Below, piece after piece: positions 25,863 through 35,127 of a stretch of DNA of 64,000 nucleotides. Both the position numbers and the translations under genes were made by a program. Location: contig NZ_JAKZLB010000004.1 in assembly GCF_022808865.1 (NCBI RefSeq), positions 186,001 through 250,000 of the forward strand, given 5' to 3'. Numbering within the stretch: position 1 is the stretch's first letter; each line of letters begins with the position of its first letter. The DNA comes from Geothrix oryzisoli (GTDB lineage Bacteria > Acidobacteriota > Holophagae > Holophagales > Holophagaceae). The notes under the pieces were generated by a model that saw nothing but the letters and a program-made list of their open reading frames with translations, searched no databases and was not told where the DNA came from.

Positions 25863-28670
25863 CTAGCGGCCCGGCTCCGCCAGGAAGACCGCCCGCGCGG
25901 CTTCGAGTTCGGCCCGGATCTCCGGAGCCTGGCGGCTGGGATCCTCGGCCGCACGCACCAGCTCGGCCAGGGCCGCGTCACGCTGGCCCGACCGGGCCGC
26001 CAGCCAGGCCTTGGCCCGGTGGACATAGGGCGAGTCTGCGGATCCGGCCGGAATCGCCAGGAGGCGTTTCCCGGCCTCCCTCAGATCGGGCCGGGGCTTG
26101 CGGACCAGACATTCCGCGGTGGCCGCCTGGGCATTCGCCCGGACCTCCGGGGTCACCCCTTCCGGCAGGAGCTCGAGGACCTGCCGGTAGCCCGCCAGGG
26201 CCGGGCCAAACCGCTGCTGGAGGCGCTCCAACTCGGCCGCATAGAACCGGCACTCGGCTTCGATGGTCCGCAGCCCCGAGGCCTCCGCAAGGTCGAGCGC
26301 GCGGCCGTGGAAGGCCGCGGAGGCGGGCAGGTCCCCCTTCATCTGGGCCAGGATGCCGAGGTTCCGCAGACAGGTGATGCGGCCCACCCGGTCACCCACG
26401 GACTCCCGGGTCGCGAGGGCCGCGGTCAGCCGCTCTTCGGCTGCCGGCAGGTCCCGGGCCATGAGGGCGACCACGCCCAGGTTGTTCTGGGCGAGGGCCT
26501 CGCCCCACCGATTCTTCAGCCCCTGCTGGAGGTCCAGGTTGCTCCGGTAGAGGGCCTCGGCAGTCCCGAGATCCCCCCGCTTCAGCGCGAGGTTGGCCAG
26601 GTTGTTCTGGGCCAGGGACTGGTACACCTTGTCCCCGGTCTGCTGGCTGAGCTGGAGCGACCGCTCGTAGAATTCCCGGGCCGCCTTGGGCTTCCCCCGC
26701 TCGGCCGCGATCAGCCCCAGGTGGTTGTAGGCGATGATCTCCCCATCCCGGTCGCCGATGGCCTGGGCCAGAGCCAGGGTGGCCTCCCGGAGCTTCTCGG
26801 ACTCATCGAGTTGACCGAGATCTTTGGCCAGATAGGCCTTCAGGCCCAGGGCCCGCCCCTCGGCCCACCGGTCCCCGGTGGCCTTGGCGGACATGAGCGC
26901 CCAGTTGGCGACCGCGGGCGCCTGGTCCCGGCCGAGGCGGCGGAGGCAGGCGGCATAGGCCGATATCGCGCTGGAGAAGGCGGGAGCCTTCATGGCGGCG
27001 TCCTGGAGGTAGGGCTCGCTGCCCTTGAAGTCCCCCTTCAGGAACAGGGCCTTCCCCTGGGCGTAGGCCGCGAAGGCCTGCGGCGGCACCGGCGTGTTCT
27101 GGATCGTGTTCGCCCGGAGCGGGTCCACCTTGCGAAGCAGGTCGTTGGCGGCGGGATCCACCAACTCGTAGGGGGCGAACGAACCCTGGCGAGGGGCCTG
27201 CGCCGCACCCGAGAAGCGGATGCGGCCCGATCCGTCCACCAGCTCGTAGGTCAGCACGTTCACCTGCCCGGCGGAGTCCCGGCCCAGGGTCCCCCGCAGG
27301 AACAGCTGCGCGCCCAAGGCGTTGGCGATCCGGGTCTGGCTGGCAGGATCCAGAGCCTCTGAGACGGAGATCCTAAGGGTGGACAGCGCCCGGACCACGG
27401 ATTCGGGTTCCACCACGTCCATGTGGGGCGAGCTCCGCAGAGCCGTCGACAGGAGTTCCGTCATGCCCACGCCCACCTGGGCATCGAAGGCCGGATCTCC
27501 CGTGGCGTTGCGGATCGGCATGACCGCCACCCGCGGCGGCCGTTCCCGGCTGAGGTCCCCGATGATGCTGCGCCCGAACAGGTAGTAGCCGCCCCCCGCC
27601 GCCACGGCGAAGGCGATCGCGAGGCCGGCGGCCCACCGGGCGGCCGGGTTCCGCGCCAGGTGGCGGCTGATGGCATCCGCCACTTGGCGGCTCGTCGGCC
27701 GCTTGGCCGCCTCCCGCAGGAGCATGGTCCGCAGCAGGGCCCCCAGCCACCGGGGCAGCCCCCGGCCCCGCAGCGGCCGGAGGTCGCCCTGGATGGTGGC
27801 GACCATCCTGTCCCGGCCCTCGCCGGGGAACGGATGGTCCCCCAGCAGAAGCTCCCAGGCGACCACGCCCAGGGAGAACACGTCGCTCGGCGGACCGGCG
27901 CGCTTCCCGCGCATCTGCTCCGGGGACGCGTAGGTGGGGCTGCCCATGAACACGCCGGCTTCCGTCATCTCACCCCAGTCGGAAGCGGACGGGGAGGGCT
28001 GCGCCGCGCCCACGCTCGTTCGTTCCTCGCGGTCCGGGACCGGAAGACCCGCCAGCGTCGGCCCCCCCTCCTGCGGGTCGGGATGGCCCGCGAGATGGAG
28101 GGCGTTCCCGGTCGGGTCCTCCCCCTCGGCCGAGGTCGAATCCACGAGCCTGGCCAGGCCGAAATCCAGGACCTTGACCTGGCCCTCGGCATCCACCATC
28201 ACGTTGCTGGGCTTCAGGTCCCGGTGGATGATCCCCTTGGCGTGGGCCGCCTCCAGGGCGTAGGCGATGGCCCGCAGGATCTGGAGTTTGCGCCGCAGGT
28301 CCAACCCCTTCGCCAGCTCGGCCAGGGTCTTCCCCTCGATGAACTCCATGGCGATGTAGGCACTCCCGTCCGTCTCCACCCAGTCGTGCACCTGGCACAC
28401 GTTCCGGTGGTTGAGCTGGGCCAGCGCCTTGGCCTCCCGGCGGAACCTGGCCTTGGCCATGGCCTTCCCGTCCTCGCCCAGGTGGATCGCCTTGAGGGCC
28501 ACCCGCCGCTCCAGCACGGGATCCCAGGCCAGGTACACCGCCCCCATGCCCCCCCGGCCCAGGAGGTCCTGCACCTGGAAGCGGCCGATCCGGGACCCCG
28601 CAGGCAGGATGCCGGCCCCCGAAGGCCGCCGGGACTCCGGATCAGGAGGCGCTGGCGTCGCGGGCTGCAT
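25863..28670 (-). CDS. Membrane Ser/Thr protein kinase with TolB-like and TPR domains
   Basis: 935 aa from the ATG at 28670, preceded by AGGAAAG. Kinase domain at about residues 28-340: GRGGMG P-loop, Lys60, HRDLKPSN (Asp151), DFG (Asp169), and the APE equivalent in TYASPEQ at about 250. The activation segment carries a 60-residue Pro/Ser/Gly-rich insert. A transmembrane helix at 346-365 is followed by a periplasmic domain starting PRVAVMPIRNATGDPAF, like TolB-N/FlgO ATP-independent domains, then about ten TPR-like repeats to the end. A PknB-type signalling receptor is inferred; ligand and substrates are unknown. Confidence 0.88.
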   Translation of the reverse strand: MQPATPAPPDPESRRPSGAGILPAGSRIGRFQVQDLLGRGGMGAVYLAWDPVLERRVALKAIHLGEDGKAMAKARFRREAKALAQLNHRNVCQVHDWVETDGSAYIAMEFIEGKTLAELAKGLDLRRKLQILRAIAYALEAAHAKGIIHRDLKPSNVMVDAEGQVKVLDFGLARLVDSTSAEGEDPTGNALHLAGHPDPQEGGPTLAGLPVPDREERTSVGAAQPSPSASDWGEMTEAGVFMGSPTYASPEQMRGKRAGPPSDVFSLGVVAWELLLGDHPFPGEGRDRMVATIQGDLRPLRGRGLPRWLGALLRTMLLREAAKRPTSRQVADAISRHLARNPAARWAAGLAIAFAVAAGGGYYLFGRSIIGDLSRERPPRVAVMPIRNATGDPAFDAQVGVGMTELLSTALRSSPHMDVVEPESVVRALSTLRISVSEALDPASQTRIANALGAQLFLRGTLGRDSAGQVNVLTYELVDGSGRIRFSGAAQAPRQGSFAPYELVDPAANDLLRKVDPLRANTIQNTPVPPQAFAAYAQGKALFLKGDFKGSEPYLQDAAMKAPAFSSAISAYAACLRRLGRDQAPAVANWALMSAKATGDRWAEGRALGLKAYLAKDLGQLDESEKLREATLALAQAIGDRDGEIIAYNHLGLIAAERGKPKAAREFYERSLQLSQQTGDKVYQSLAQNNLANLALKRGDLGTAEALYRSNLDLQQGLKNRWGEALAQNNLGVVALMARDLPAAEERLTAALATRESVGDRVGRITCLRNLGILAQMKGDLPASAAFHGRALDLAEASGLRTIEAECRFYAAELERLQQRFGPALAGYRQVLELLPEGVTPEVRANAQAATAECLVRKPRPDLREAGKRLLAIPAGSADSPYVHRAKAWLAARSGQRDAALAELVRAAEDPSRQAPEIRAELEAARAVFLAEPGR

Positions 28671-28681
28671 GGTCTTTCCTG

Positions 28682-28984
28682 TCAGCGCATGCCCCGGCTC
28701 TGGGCGGCCTCGATGAGTTCCTTGATGCGGCGGGCGTCGGCCTTGGTGTGGCCGTGGCTGGCCAGGGGGTCGCTGCCCCCGGTGCTTTCGATGGTGATGT
28801 CGGACCAGAGCAGGCCGGTCTCGATGCGGACGCTGGCCACCTTCGACAGGTGGATGCTGATCTCGTTCACCGTGAACCAGGACCGCTTGCGGCGGATCAC
28901 GGCGCTGTCCGTCACCTCGATCACGGTGACGAACAGGTGGTTGCCCTGGGTCCAGCGGCTGGCCTGGAAGGTCTCGGTGGCCAT
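28682..28984 (-). CDS. Small bacterial PH-domain protein
   Basis: 100 aa. The core TDSAVIRRKRSWFTVNEISIHLSKV, followed by VRIETGLLWSDITIES, follows the bacterial pleckstrin-homology pattern (YdbS/YdbT type) in which a basic strand pair precedes a membrane-proximal strand and a C-terminal helix (ADARRIKELIEAAQ). No membrane helix of its own. Its start overlaps the transketolase stop (TGATG) and its stop is 11 bases before the kinase start, so the three genes form an operon. Confidence 0.65.
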   Translation of the reverse strand: MATETFQASRWTQGNHLFVTVIEVTDSAVIRRKRSWFTVNEISIHLSKVASVRIETGLLWSDITIESTGGSDPLASHGHTKADARRIKELIEAAQSRGMR

Positions 28985-29952
28985 CAGAGCGCCGCCTTCG
29001 CCGCGGCGGCCACGGCCTGGGGCGTGACGCCGTAGGCCTCGAGGAGCTTCTCGGGCTTGCCGCTCTGGCCGAACTGATCCTGCACGCCCACGCGGCGCAA
29101 GGGCATGGGATGGGCCTCGGAGAGGAGCTCCGCCACCACGCCGCCCAGGCCACCGTGGGCCTGGTGCTCCTCGCAGGTGACGACCGCCCGGTGGGCCTTC
29201 GCCAGCCGCAGCAGCGTCTCGCGGTCGAAGAGCTTGATCGTGGGGCAGTGGAGCACCGTGGCCTCGATGCCCTCGGCGGCCAGCAGGTCCGCCGCGGCGA
29301 GGCAGATGGAGGTGCCCAGGCCGCAGCCCACCAGCAGCACGTCCGTGCCGGGGCGCATCATCACGGCCTTGCCGATCTGGAAGCGGTAGTCCTCGGCGTG
29401 GATGCGGGGGAACTTGTCGCGGGTGAGGCGGACATAGACGGGTCCCTTGTGCGCGTAGGCGGCGCGGATGGCCTGCTTCGTCTCGAGGGCGTCCGCGGGG
29501 GAGAGCACCGTCATGCCGGGGATCATCCGCATGAGGGCCAGGTCCTCCAGGCACTGGTGGGTGCCGCCGTCCTCGCCCACGGTGAGCCCCGCGTGGGTGG
29601 CCACGATCTTCACGTTCTGGTGGCCCACGCCCACGGCCTGGCGCACGAACTCGTAGGCCCGGCCCGTGGCGAACATGGCAAAGGTGCTCACGAAGGGCAC
29701 CACGCCCGTGGTGCTGGCCCCGGCGGCGGCGGCCACCATCCCTTGCTCGGCGGCGCCCATGTTGAAGAACCGGTCCGGGAAGGCCTTGGCGAACTTGCTG
29801 GTGCGGGTGGATCCCGCCAGATCCGCGTCGAAGACGACGATGTTGGCACCCTCGTTCCCCAGCTCCACCAGGGTGTCTCCGTAGGCGTCCCGCAGGCTGT
29901 CCATCACGACCCCCACCTTGCCGCCCACGCCCGCCGTCTCCATGCCCGCCAT
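28984..29952 (-). CDS. Transketolase C-terminal half (transketolase family, TPP-dependent)
   Basis: 322 aa. Start chosen at 29952, where GGGAG lies upstream. Pyrimidine-binding part: VVFDADLAGSTRTSKFAKAFPDR, NMGAAEQGMVAAAAG, and THAGLTVGEDGGTHQ with the catalytic/phosphate-contact segment, then C-terminal LLVGCGLGTSICLAA. This corresponds to residues 320-620 of a full transketolase or DXS C-half. The N-terminal, TPP-pyrophosphate half is not next to it; the divergent neighbour is a membrane protein. A two-gene transketolase needs that partner elsewhere. Confidence 0.85.
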   Translation of the reverse strand: MAGMETAGVGGKVGVVMDSLRDAYGDTLVELGNEGANIVVFDADLAGSTRTSKFAKAFPDRFFNMGAAEQGMVAAAAGASTTGVVPFVSTFAMFATGRAYEFVRQAVGVGHQNVKIVATHAGLTVGEDGGTHQCLEDLALMRMIPGMTVLSPADALETKQAIRAAYAHKGPVYVRLTRDKFPRIHAEDYRFQIGKAVMMRPGTDVLLVGCGLGTSICLAAADLLAAEGIEATVLHCPTIKLFDRETLLRLAKAHRAVVTCEEHQAHGGLGGVVAELLSEAHPMPLRRVGVQDQFGQSGKPEKLLEAYGVTPQAVAAAAKAAL

Positions 29953-30013
29953 GCCCGCTCCCGTCGAAGGTTCCATTCTACGCGAGGCGGCGCGGAGGCC
30001 GTAGGCTGGAGGG

Positions 30014-31012
30014 GTGGCCCGACTCCTCCGACCCTCCGCCCTGCTCTGGGGCCTCCTGCTCCTCCTGGGCGCGGCAGCGGTGGGTCTGCGCCTGCGGGCT
30101 CCCGGGCACCGGGCCCTGCCCTGGCTCACGGGTGCCTTCCTGGTCCTGCTGGCCCTGCGCGTCGTCGGGATGATCCTGGCCTGGCGACGGCAGCAGCTGC
30201 CGGGCACGAGGCTCCTCCTCCCGGCCCTGCTCCTCGTGGAAGGCCTGGGTCTGGTCCTGTCGCGGGCCCCGGGCCTCACGCTCTGGCTGCGGCTCGGCAC
30301 CGCCCTGGCGCTGGAGATCCTGCTGCTGGCCCTGGCCATCCGCGCCTGGCGGACCACCCGGGCCCTTCCCGGCGCCTGGCCCGAGGACCGCATCGCCGCC
30401 GCCTTCGAGGCCTTCGTGCCCCCCCGCGCCGCCCGGCTCATGGCCTTCGAACTGGTCCTGCTGGGCAGTGCCCTGCGCTTCCTGGGAGGTGGCTTCCGCG
30501 AAGCCGCTCCCAGGGGCTTCAGCCATCACCGTGAATCGGGCCTTCACGCCCTCCTCCCGGCGCTGCCCCTGCTCATCCCCGGCGACATCCTCCTCATGAA
30601 GGCGCTCTTCTCGGGGCTGGCGCCCTGGCTGCGCTGGGTCCTGCACGCCTCCACGGTCTACGCCGTGCTCTGGCTGTTCGGCTTCTACGCCACCCTCAAA
30701 GCCCGGCCCCACCAGATCGAGGACGGGCAGGTCCACCTCCACCAGGGCCTGGTGAAATCCGTGGCGTTTCCCGCCCGCTGGATTCTTGCCGCCGCGCCCC
30801 TGCCGAGCTTCGACGATGACTGGGCCCGCCACGCCCACATGAAGGGCATGCCGAGACTGGTGGCCCGGGGGACTCCAATGCTCGAGCTGAAGCTCTCCGA
30901 GCCCGTCCGGGTGTCGGGCCTGCTGGGACCCGGCCGGCCGACGACGCGCCTGGCCATCTCCGTCGATGACCCCGCCGCCTTCCTGGCTGCCCTGGGGGCA
31001 GCGTGCGCTTGA
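30014..31012 (+). CDS. Polytopic membrane protein, unknown function
   Basis: 332 aa from a GTG 61 bases from the divergent transketolase start. Around seven hydrophobic helices: about residues 8-27, 37-52, 66-80, 92-108, 137-155, 182-200 and 212-230. The last 100 residues are soluble, with HQIEDGQVHLHQGLVKSVAFPARWI, and could lie at the cytoplasmic face. The final 10 bases overlap hrpB. No family was recognised. Confidence 0.6.
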   Translation: MARLLRPSALLWGLLLLLGAAAVGLRLRAPGHRALPWLTGAFLVLLALRVVGMILAWRRQQLPGTRLLLPALLLVEGLGLVLSRAPGLTLWLRLGTALALEILLLALAIRAWRTTRALPGAWPEDRIAAAFEAFVPPRAARLMAFELVLLGSALRFLGGGFREAAPRGFSHHRESGLHALLPALPLLIPGDILLMKALFSGLAPWLRWVLHASTVYAVLWLFGFYATLKARPHQIEDGQVHLHQGLVKSVAFPARWILAAAPLPSFDDDWARHAHMKGMPRLVARGTPMLELKLSEPVRVSGLLGPGRPTTRLAISVDDPAAFLAALGAACA

Positions 31013-33471
31013 GCCTGCCCATCGATCCCTTGCTGCCGGACCTCGTGGACAGCCTGCGCGGCAACCCCAACCTGGTGCTCCAGGCGGACCCGGGCGCGGG
31101 CAAGACCACGCGCGTGCCTCCGGCCCTGCTGGCGGCGGGCCTCCTGGGGGGCGGCGAATGCTGGATCCTGGAGCCGCGGCGCCTGGCCGCGCGCCTCGCC
31201 GCCACGCGCGTGGCGGACGAGCTGGGCGAGTCCCTGGGCGAGCGGGCGGGCTACGCCGTGCGCTTCGAGCAGAGGGTATCGAAGGCCACGCGCCTGCGCT
31301 TCGTGACTGAGGGCCTGCTGCTGCGGCGCCTGCACGGCGATCCGCAGCTACGGGGCATCGCCGCCGTGGTGCTGGACGAGTTCCACGAGCGCCACCTGCA
31401 CACGGATCTGGCCATCACGCTCCTGCGGCGCCTCCAGCGCGCCTCGCGGCCGGACCTGAAGCTGCTGGTCATGTCCGCCACCCTGGACCCCGGCCCCGTG
31501 GCGACCTACCTGGACGCCCCCGTGCTGCGGAGCGAGGGCCGGGCCTTCCCCGTGGACACGGCCTTCCTGCCCCGGCCCGACGACCGGCCCATCGAGCAGC
31601 AGGTCGCCGACGCCCTGGATCGCCTCTACGCCGAAGGCCTGAAGAACCACACGCTCGTGTTCCTACCGGGCGCCGCGGAGATCCGCGCCTGCCTGAAGGG
31701 CTGCGAGGCCGTGGCGGCCCGGCGTGGCCTGAGCCTGCGGCCCCTGCACGGCGAGCTGTCGCCGGAGGCCCAGGCCCACGCCCTGGAGGTCACCGACACG
31801 CCCAAGGTCATCCTCAGCACCAATGTGGCGGAAAGCTCCGTGACGCTGGACGGCATCGGCGCCGTGGTGGACTCCGGCCTGGGCCGCGAGGCCTCGCACT
31901 CGCCCTGGTCCGGCCTCTCCGGCCTGCGCACGGTGCGCATCAGCCAGGCGCGCTGCGTCCAGCGCACGGGCCGCGCCGGCCGCATCGGGCCGGGCCGCTG
32001 CCTGCGCCTCTACACCGAAGCTGATTTCGGGGCCCGCCCAGGTTTCGATACGCCGGAACTCCAGCGGTCGGATCTGGCGGAACCGCTGCTCTCCCTGCAC
32101 GGCATGGGCATCGCCGAGCCCGGCGGCCTGGACTGGTTCGAGGCTCCGCCCGCCACGGCCATGGCCGCCGCGGAGACCCTGCTCACGCGCCTGGGGGCCC
32201 TGGCGGACGGCGCCCTCACGCCCATGGGCCGGCGCATGGCGGACCTGCCCCTGCATCCGCGCCTGGCCCGCCTGGCCGTGGCCGGCGGCGACCTCGGCAT
32301 TCCCCAGTTGGCCCTGCGGGCGGCCGCCCTGCTGGAGACCGGCAACCTCACCGCCCGCCAGGGCCTCGACCGGGCGCCCGTGAAGACCGGCCATGGCGCG
32401 GATTCGGACCTGCTGCTGCGCCTGGACCAGTTCGAGGAGGCCGAGGCCGCAGGCTTCGGCGCCGGGGCCTGCCGGGCGGCGGGACTGGATGCCTCTGCGG
32501 TGCATCGCGCGAAGCGGGCCGTACAGTCCCTCTCGCGCCTGCTGCCCGCCGCGCCGGAACCCGCCGATGCCGAGCCGCGCCTGCTGAAGGCCCTCCTCGC
32601 CGCCTACCCGGACCGTGTGGGCCAGCTCTCCGCCAACGGCACCTGCGCCTTCGCGGGGGGCGGCGGGGCGAAGCTGGATCCCGCCAGCCGCGTGCGGCGC
32701 CCGGGGCTCATCCTGGCCCTGGAGGCCGAGGCCCAGAAGCAGGGGTCGGGCGGGCAGACCCTCATCCGCCTGGCCTCCCGCTGCGAGGCGGACTGGCTGC
32801 TCGACGCCTTCCCGGAGCGGCTCGAGGACGCGGATGAACTGCGCTTCAACGCCTCGGCCGGGCGCGTGGAGCGGCAGGCGGAGATCCGCTACGACGGCCT
32901 CCCCATCGACAGCAGCCGGGGCCCCGCCGATCCTGCGGATCCGCGCGTGGCGGCCCTGCTGGCGGAGGCCCTCCGCGACCGCCCCCTGGATGAGGTGCCC
33001 GCACGGATGCTGGCCCGCCTGACCTTCCTGAGGAAGCACCGGCCGGACCTGGGCCTGCCCGAGGACCTGCTGGGCCCCCTGCTGGCGGGTGCCTGCGCGG
33101 GCCGGGCGACGCTGCGGGAAGTGCAGGACGTGGACTGGCCTGCGGCCCTCCGCCAGGCCATTCCGGCGGAAACCCTGCGTCTGCTGGACGCCTGGGCTCC
33201 GGAGGCCATCCAGCTGCCCAAGGGCCGGCCGACCAAGGTCCACTACGAGAACGACCCGCCCTGGATCGCCTCGCGCCTCCAGGACTTCTGGGGTCTCAAG
33301 AAGACGCCCGCCGTGGCCGGCGGCGCCGTGCCGCTGGTGCTGCACCTGCTGGCCCCCAACCTGCGCGCCGTGCAGGTCACGACGGACCTCGCCGGCTTCT
33401 GGCAGCGGGTCTACAAGGAGCTGCGACCAGCGCTCTCGCGGCGGTATCCGAAGCACCACTGGCCGGAGTAG
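31003..33471 (+). CDS. hrpB: ATP-dependent helicase HrpB
   Basis: 822 aa, the usual HrpB length (about 820). GTG start overlapping the upstream stop. DExH motifs: QADPGAGKTTRVP (I), VVLDEFHERHLHTDLA (II, DEFH), VMSATLD (III), STNVAESSVT (V) and QRTGRAGRIGPG (VI), followed by a long family-specific C-terminus ending near HRPDLGLPEDL and LSRRYPKHHWPE. HrpB is a putative RNA helicase of poorly known role. Confidence 0.92.
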   Translation: MRLSLPIDPLLPDLVDSLRGNPNLVLQADPGAGKTTRVPPALLAAGLLGGGECWILEPRRLAARLAATRVADELGESLGERAGYAVRFEQRVSKATRLRFVTEGLLLRRLHGDPQLRGIAAVVLDEFHERHLHTDLAITLLRRLQRASRPDLKLLVMSATLDPGPVATYLDAPVLRSEGRAFPVDTAFLPRPDDRPIEQQVADALDRLYAEGLKNHTLVFLPGAAEIRACLKGCEAVAARRGLSLRPLHGELSPEAQAHALEVTDTPKVILSTNVAESSVTLDGIGAVVDSGLGREASHSPWSGLSGLRTVRISQARCVQRTGRAGRIGPGRCLRLYTEADFGARPGFDTPELQRSDLAEPLLSLHGMGIAEPGGLDWFEAPPATAMAAAETLLTRLGALADGALTPMGRRMADLPLHPRLARLAVAGGDLGIPQLALRAAALLETGNLTARQGLDRAPVKTGHGADSDLLLRLDQFEEAEAAGFGAGACRAAGLDASAVHRAKRAVQSLSRLLPAAPEPADAEPRLLKALLAAYPDRVGQLSANGTCAFAGGGGAKLDPASRVRRPGLILALEAEAQKQGSGGQTLIRLASRCEADWLLDAFPERLEDADELRFNASAGRVERQAEIRYDGLPIDSSRGPADPADPRVAALLAEALRDRPLDEVPARMLARLTFLRKHRPDLGLPEDLLGPLLAGACAGRATLREVQDVDWPAALRQAIPAETLRLLDAWAPEAIQLPKGRPTKVHYENDPPWIASRLQDFWGLKKTPAVAGGAVPLVLHLLAPNLRAVQVTTDLAGFWQRVYKELRPALSRRYPKHHWPE

Positions 33472-33576
33472 CCGGGAGTTCAGTCCGGAGGCTGGTCCCG
33501 GTGCATTCGGGGGCCGCTCAGGGCCGCATCAGGAAGCATTACCTCCAGACTCCAGACTCCGGTCTCCAGACTGTTT

Positions 33577-34245
33577 TCAGCCCCGCAATTCCCCCAGCAG
33601 CGCCCGCGCTCCCGCCTCCAGCAGGGCACCGTCCAGGCCGGTGGCCAGCAGCGTGAAGCCAGCGGGTTCGTGGGACCGCATCTCCGCGGCGGTCATGCGG
33701 AAGATGCCGAGGGGCATGCGGGCCTCCCGGCAGACCTGGGCGATGGTGGCGACCGCCTCCAGGAAGGTGGGGTGGTCGAACTGCTCGGAGATGCCGAGGC
33801 TGGCGCTCAGGTCGTAGGGGCCCACGAAGACCGCGTCCACACCGGGCACCCGGACGATGGCTTCGATGTGGGCCAGCGCCTCGGCGGACTCCGCCTGCAC
33901 CACCACCAGGCCCCGGCCGCGGACGGCCGCCACGGCGGCTTCCGCCTGGGCCGCGGTGTCCACGTGGGGCACGATGAGGCCCTCGGCGCCGATGGCGGCG
34001 GCCTCGGCGAGGGCCTCCGGATCCAGGGAGGGCACCCGCAGCAGACAGGGCACGGCGCCTTTCAAGGCCGCCAGGGCACGGGAGGTTTCCGCCGGCCCGA
34101 AGCCACCGTGTTCCCCATCGAGGAACAGCCAGTCGAAGCCCTGCCGGGCCAGGGCCACGGCCACCTCCGGCCGGGGGATCTGGACCAGCGTGCCCAGCAG
34201 GCGCTCGCCGGCACGGAGACGATCGCGGAATGCGGATAAAGCCAT
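33577..34245 (-). CDS. HpcH/HpaI-family aldolase/citrate lyase domain protein
   Basis: 222 aa from the ATG at 34245 (AGAGAGG upstream; an earlier start at 34266 is possible). TIM-barrel motifs: LFLDGEHGGF (catalytic His), EGLIVPHVDTA, VVQAESAEAL (metal Glu), and VDAVFVGPYDLSASLG (metal Asp). Metal-dependent class II retro-aldolases of this group cleave 2-keto-3-deoxy or 4-hydroxy-2-oxo acids. The promoter side holds inverted-repeat element copy 2. Confidence 0.85.
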   Translation of the reverse strand: MALSAFRDRLRAGERLLGTLVQIPRPEVAVALARQGFDWLFLDGEHGGFGPAETSRALAALKGAVPCLLRVPSLDPEALAEAAAIGAEGLIVPHVDTAAQAEAAVAAVRGRGLVVVQAESAEALAHIEAIVRVPGVDAVFVGPYDLSASLGISEQFDHPTFLEAVATIAQVCREARMPLGIFRMTAAEMRSHEPAGFTLLATGLDGALLEAGARALLGELRG

Positions 34246-34306
34246 GGCGCACCTCTCTGACAGCATGAACCCGGGCGCCTCCCCGGGCGACGGTTTGGGC
34301 TACCTG

Positions 34307-34536
34307 GAGTGCCTAACAAAACCCCCACGGGGCCGCGCGACGCCCGCTGGCCCTCGCCCGAAGGGAGAAAGTCAGGTGGGCGCACCGCGGCGTCAGGTCC
34401 CTTGAACAACGAACCACGTTGCCCTGCGGGTCCTTCCCTCTCGGTATCGCCTCTGGCGATACGCGAGACAAACTGACATCTGCGGTGCCTCCCGCCTGAC
34501 TTTCTCGCGGCCTCGCCGGGGTTTTGTTAGGTACTC
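34307..34536. mobile_element. MITE-like structured element, copy 2 (230 bp)
   Basis: Ends GAGTGCCTAACAAAAC (from 34307) and the near-inverse GTTTTGTTAGGTACTC (to 34536). Its reverse complement aligns along its length with copy 1 at 7633-7899: a shared 20-base block (34385-34404, one mismatch), shared terminal 40-base arms, and a matching hairpin 34405-34411/34417-34423. An extra hairpin GTATCGCC-TCT-GGCGATAC is present here only. No coding potential. It ends 8 bases before the GNAT start. Confidence 0.75.
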
Positions 34537-34544
34537 TTAGACCC

Positions 34545-35030
34545 ATGCTGACCTTCCGCCCCATCCAGCCCCAGGACGACGCTGCCATGGCCGCCATCAT
34601 CCGCACGGTGATGCCGGAATTCGGGGCGGACGGCCCGGGCTTCGCCATTCACGATCCCGAGGTGGACCACATGAGCCGGGCCTATGCGGCGCCGGACGCG
34701 GCCTATTTCGTGGTGGTGGACGAGGCGGGTCGCCTCGTCGGCGGGGGCGGTGTCGCGGCCCTGGAGGGCGGCGATCCCGGCGTCTGCGAGCTGCGGAAGA
34801 TGTACTTCCTGCCCGGGGCCCGGGGCCAGGGCATGGGCGAGACCCTGCTGCGCCACTGCCTTGCGGTGGCAAAGGAGCTGGGCTACCGCACCTGCTACCT
34901 GGAGACCCTCACCGGCATGGACCAGGCGATCCGGCTTTACCAAAAGGTCGGCTTCAAACCCCTCTGCGCGCCCCTGGGCCGCACGGGCCACGGCGGCTGC
35001 GACCACTGGTATGCCCGGGAGCTGGCGTGA
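34545..35030 (+). CDS. GNAT-family N-acetyltransferase
   Basis: 161 aa from the ATG at 34545; an in-frame start at 34524 lies inside the element terminus. GNAT motif A: ELRKMYFLPGARGQGMGETLLRHCL (acetyl-CoA pyrophosphate loop R-G-Q-G-M-G), followed by CYLETLTGMDQAIRLYQKVGFKPL (motif B). Acetyl donor is acetyl-CoA; substrate unknown. Confidence 0.85.
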   Translation: MLTFRPIQPQDDAAMAAIIRTVMPEFGADGPGFAIHDPEVDHMSRAYAAPDAAYFVVVDEAGRLVGGGGVAALEGGDPGVCELRKMYFLPGARGQGMGETLLRHCLAVAKELGYRTCYLETLTGMDQAIRLYQKVGFKPLCAPLGRTGHGGCDHWYARELA

Positions 35031-35127
35031 CCGTCCTCAGCCTTCAATCTCCAGTCCTCAGGCGGCAGCCCAGCCGGACCTTCCGGGTCGACCGCCGGCA
35101 CCGGACAGCCGACAGCCTGGACCTCCC

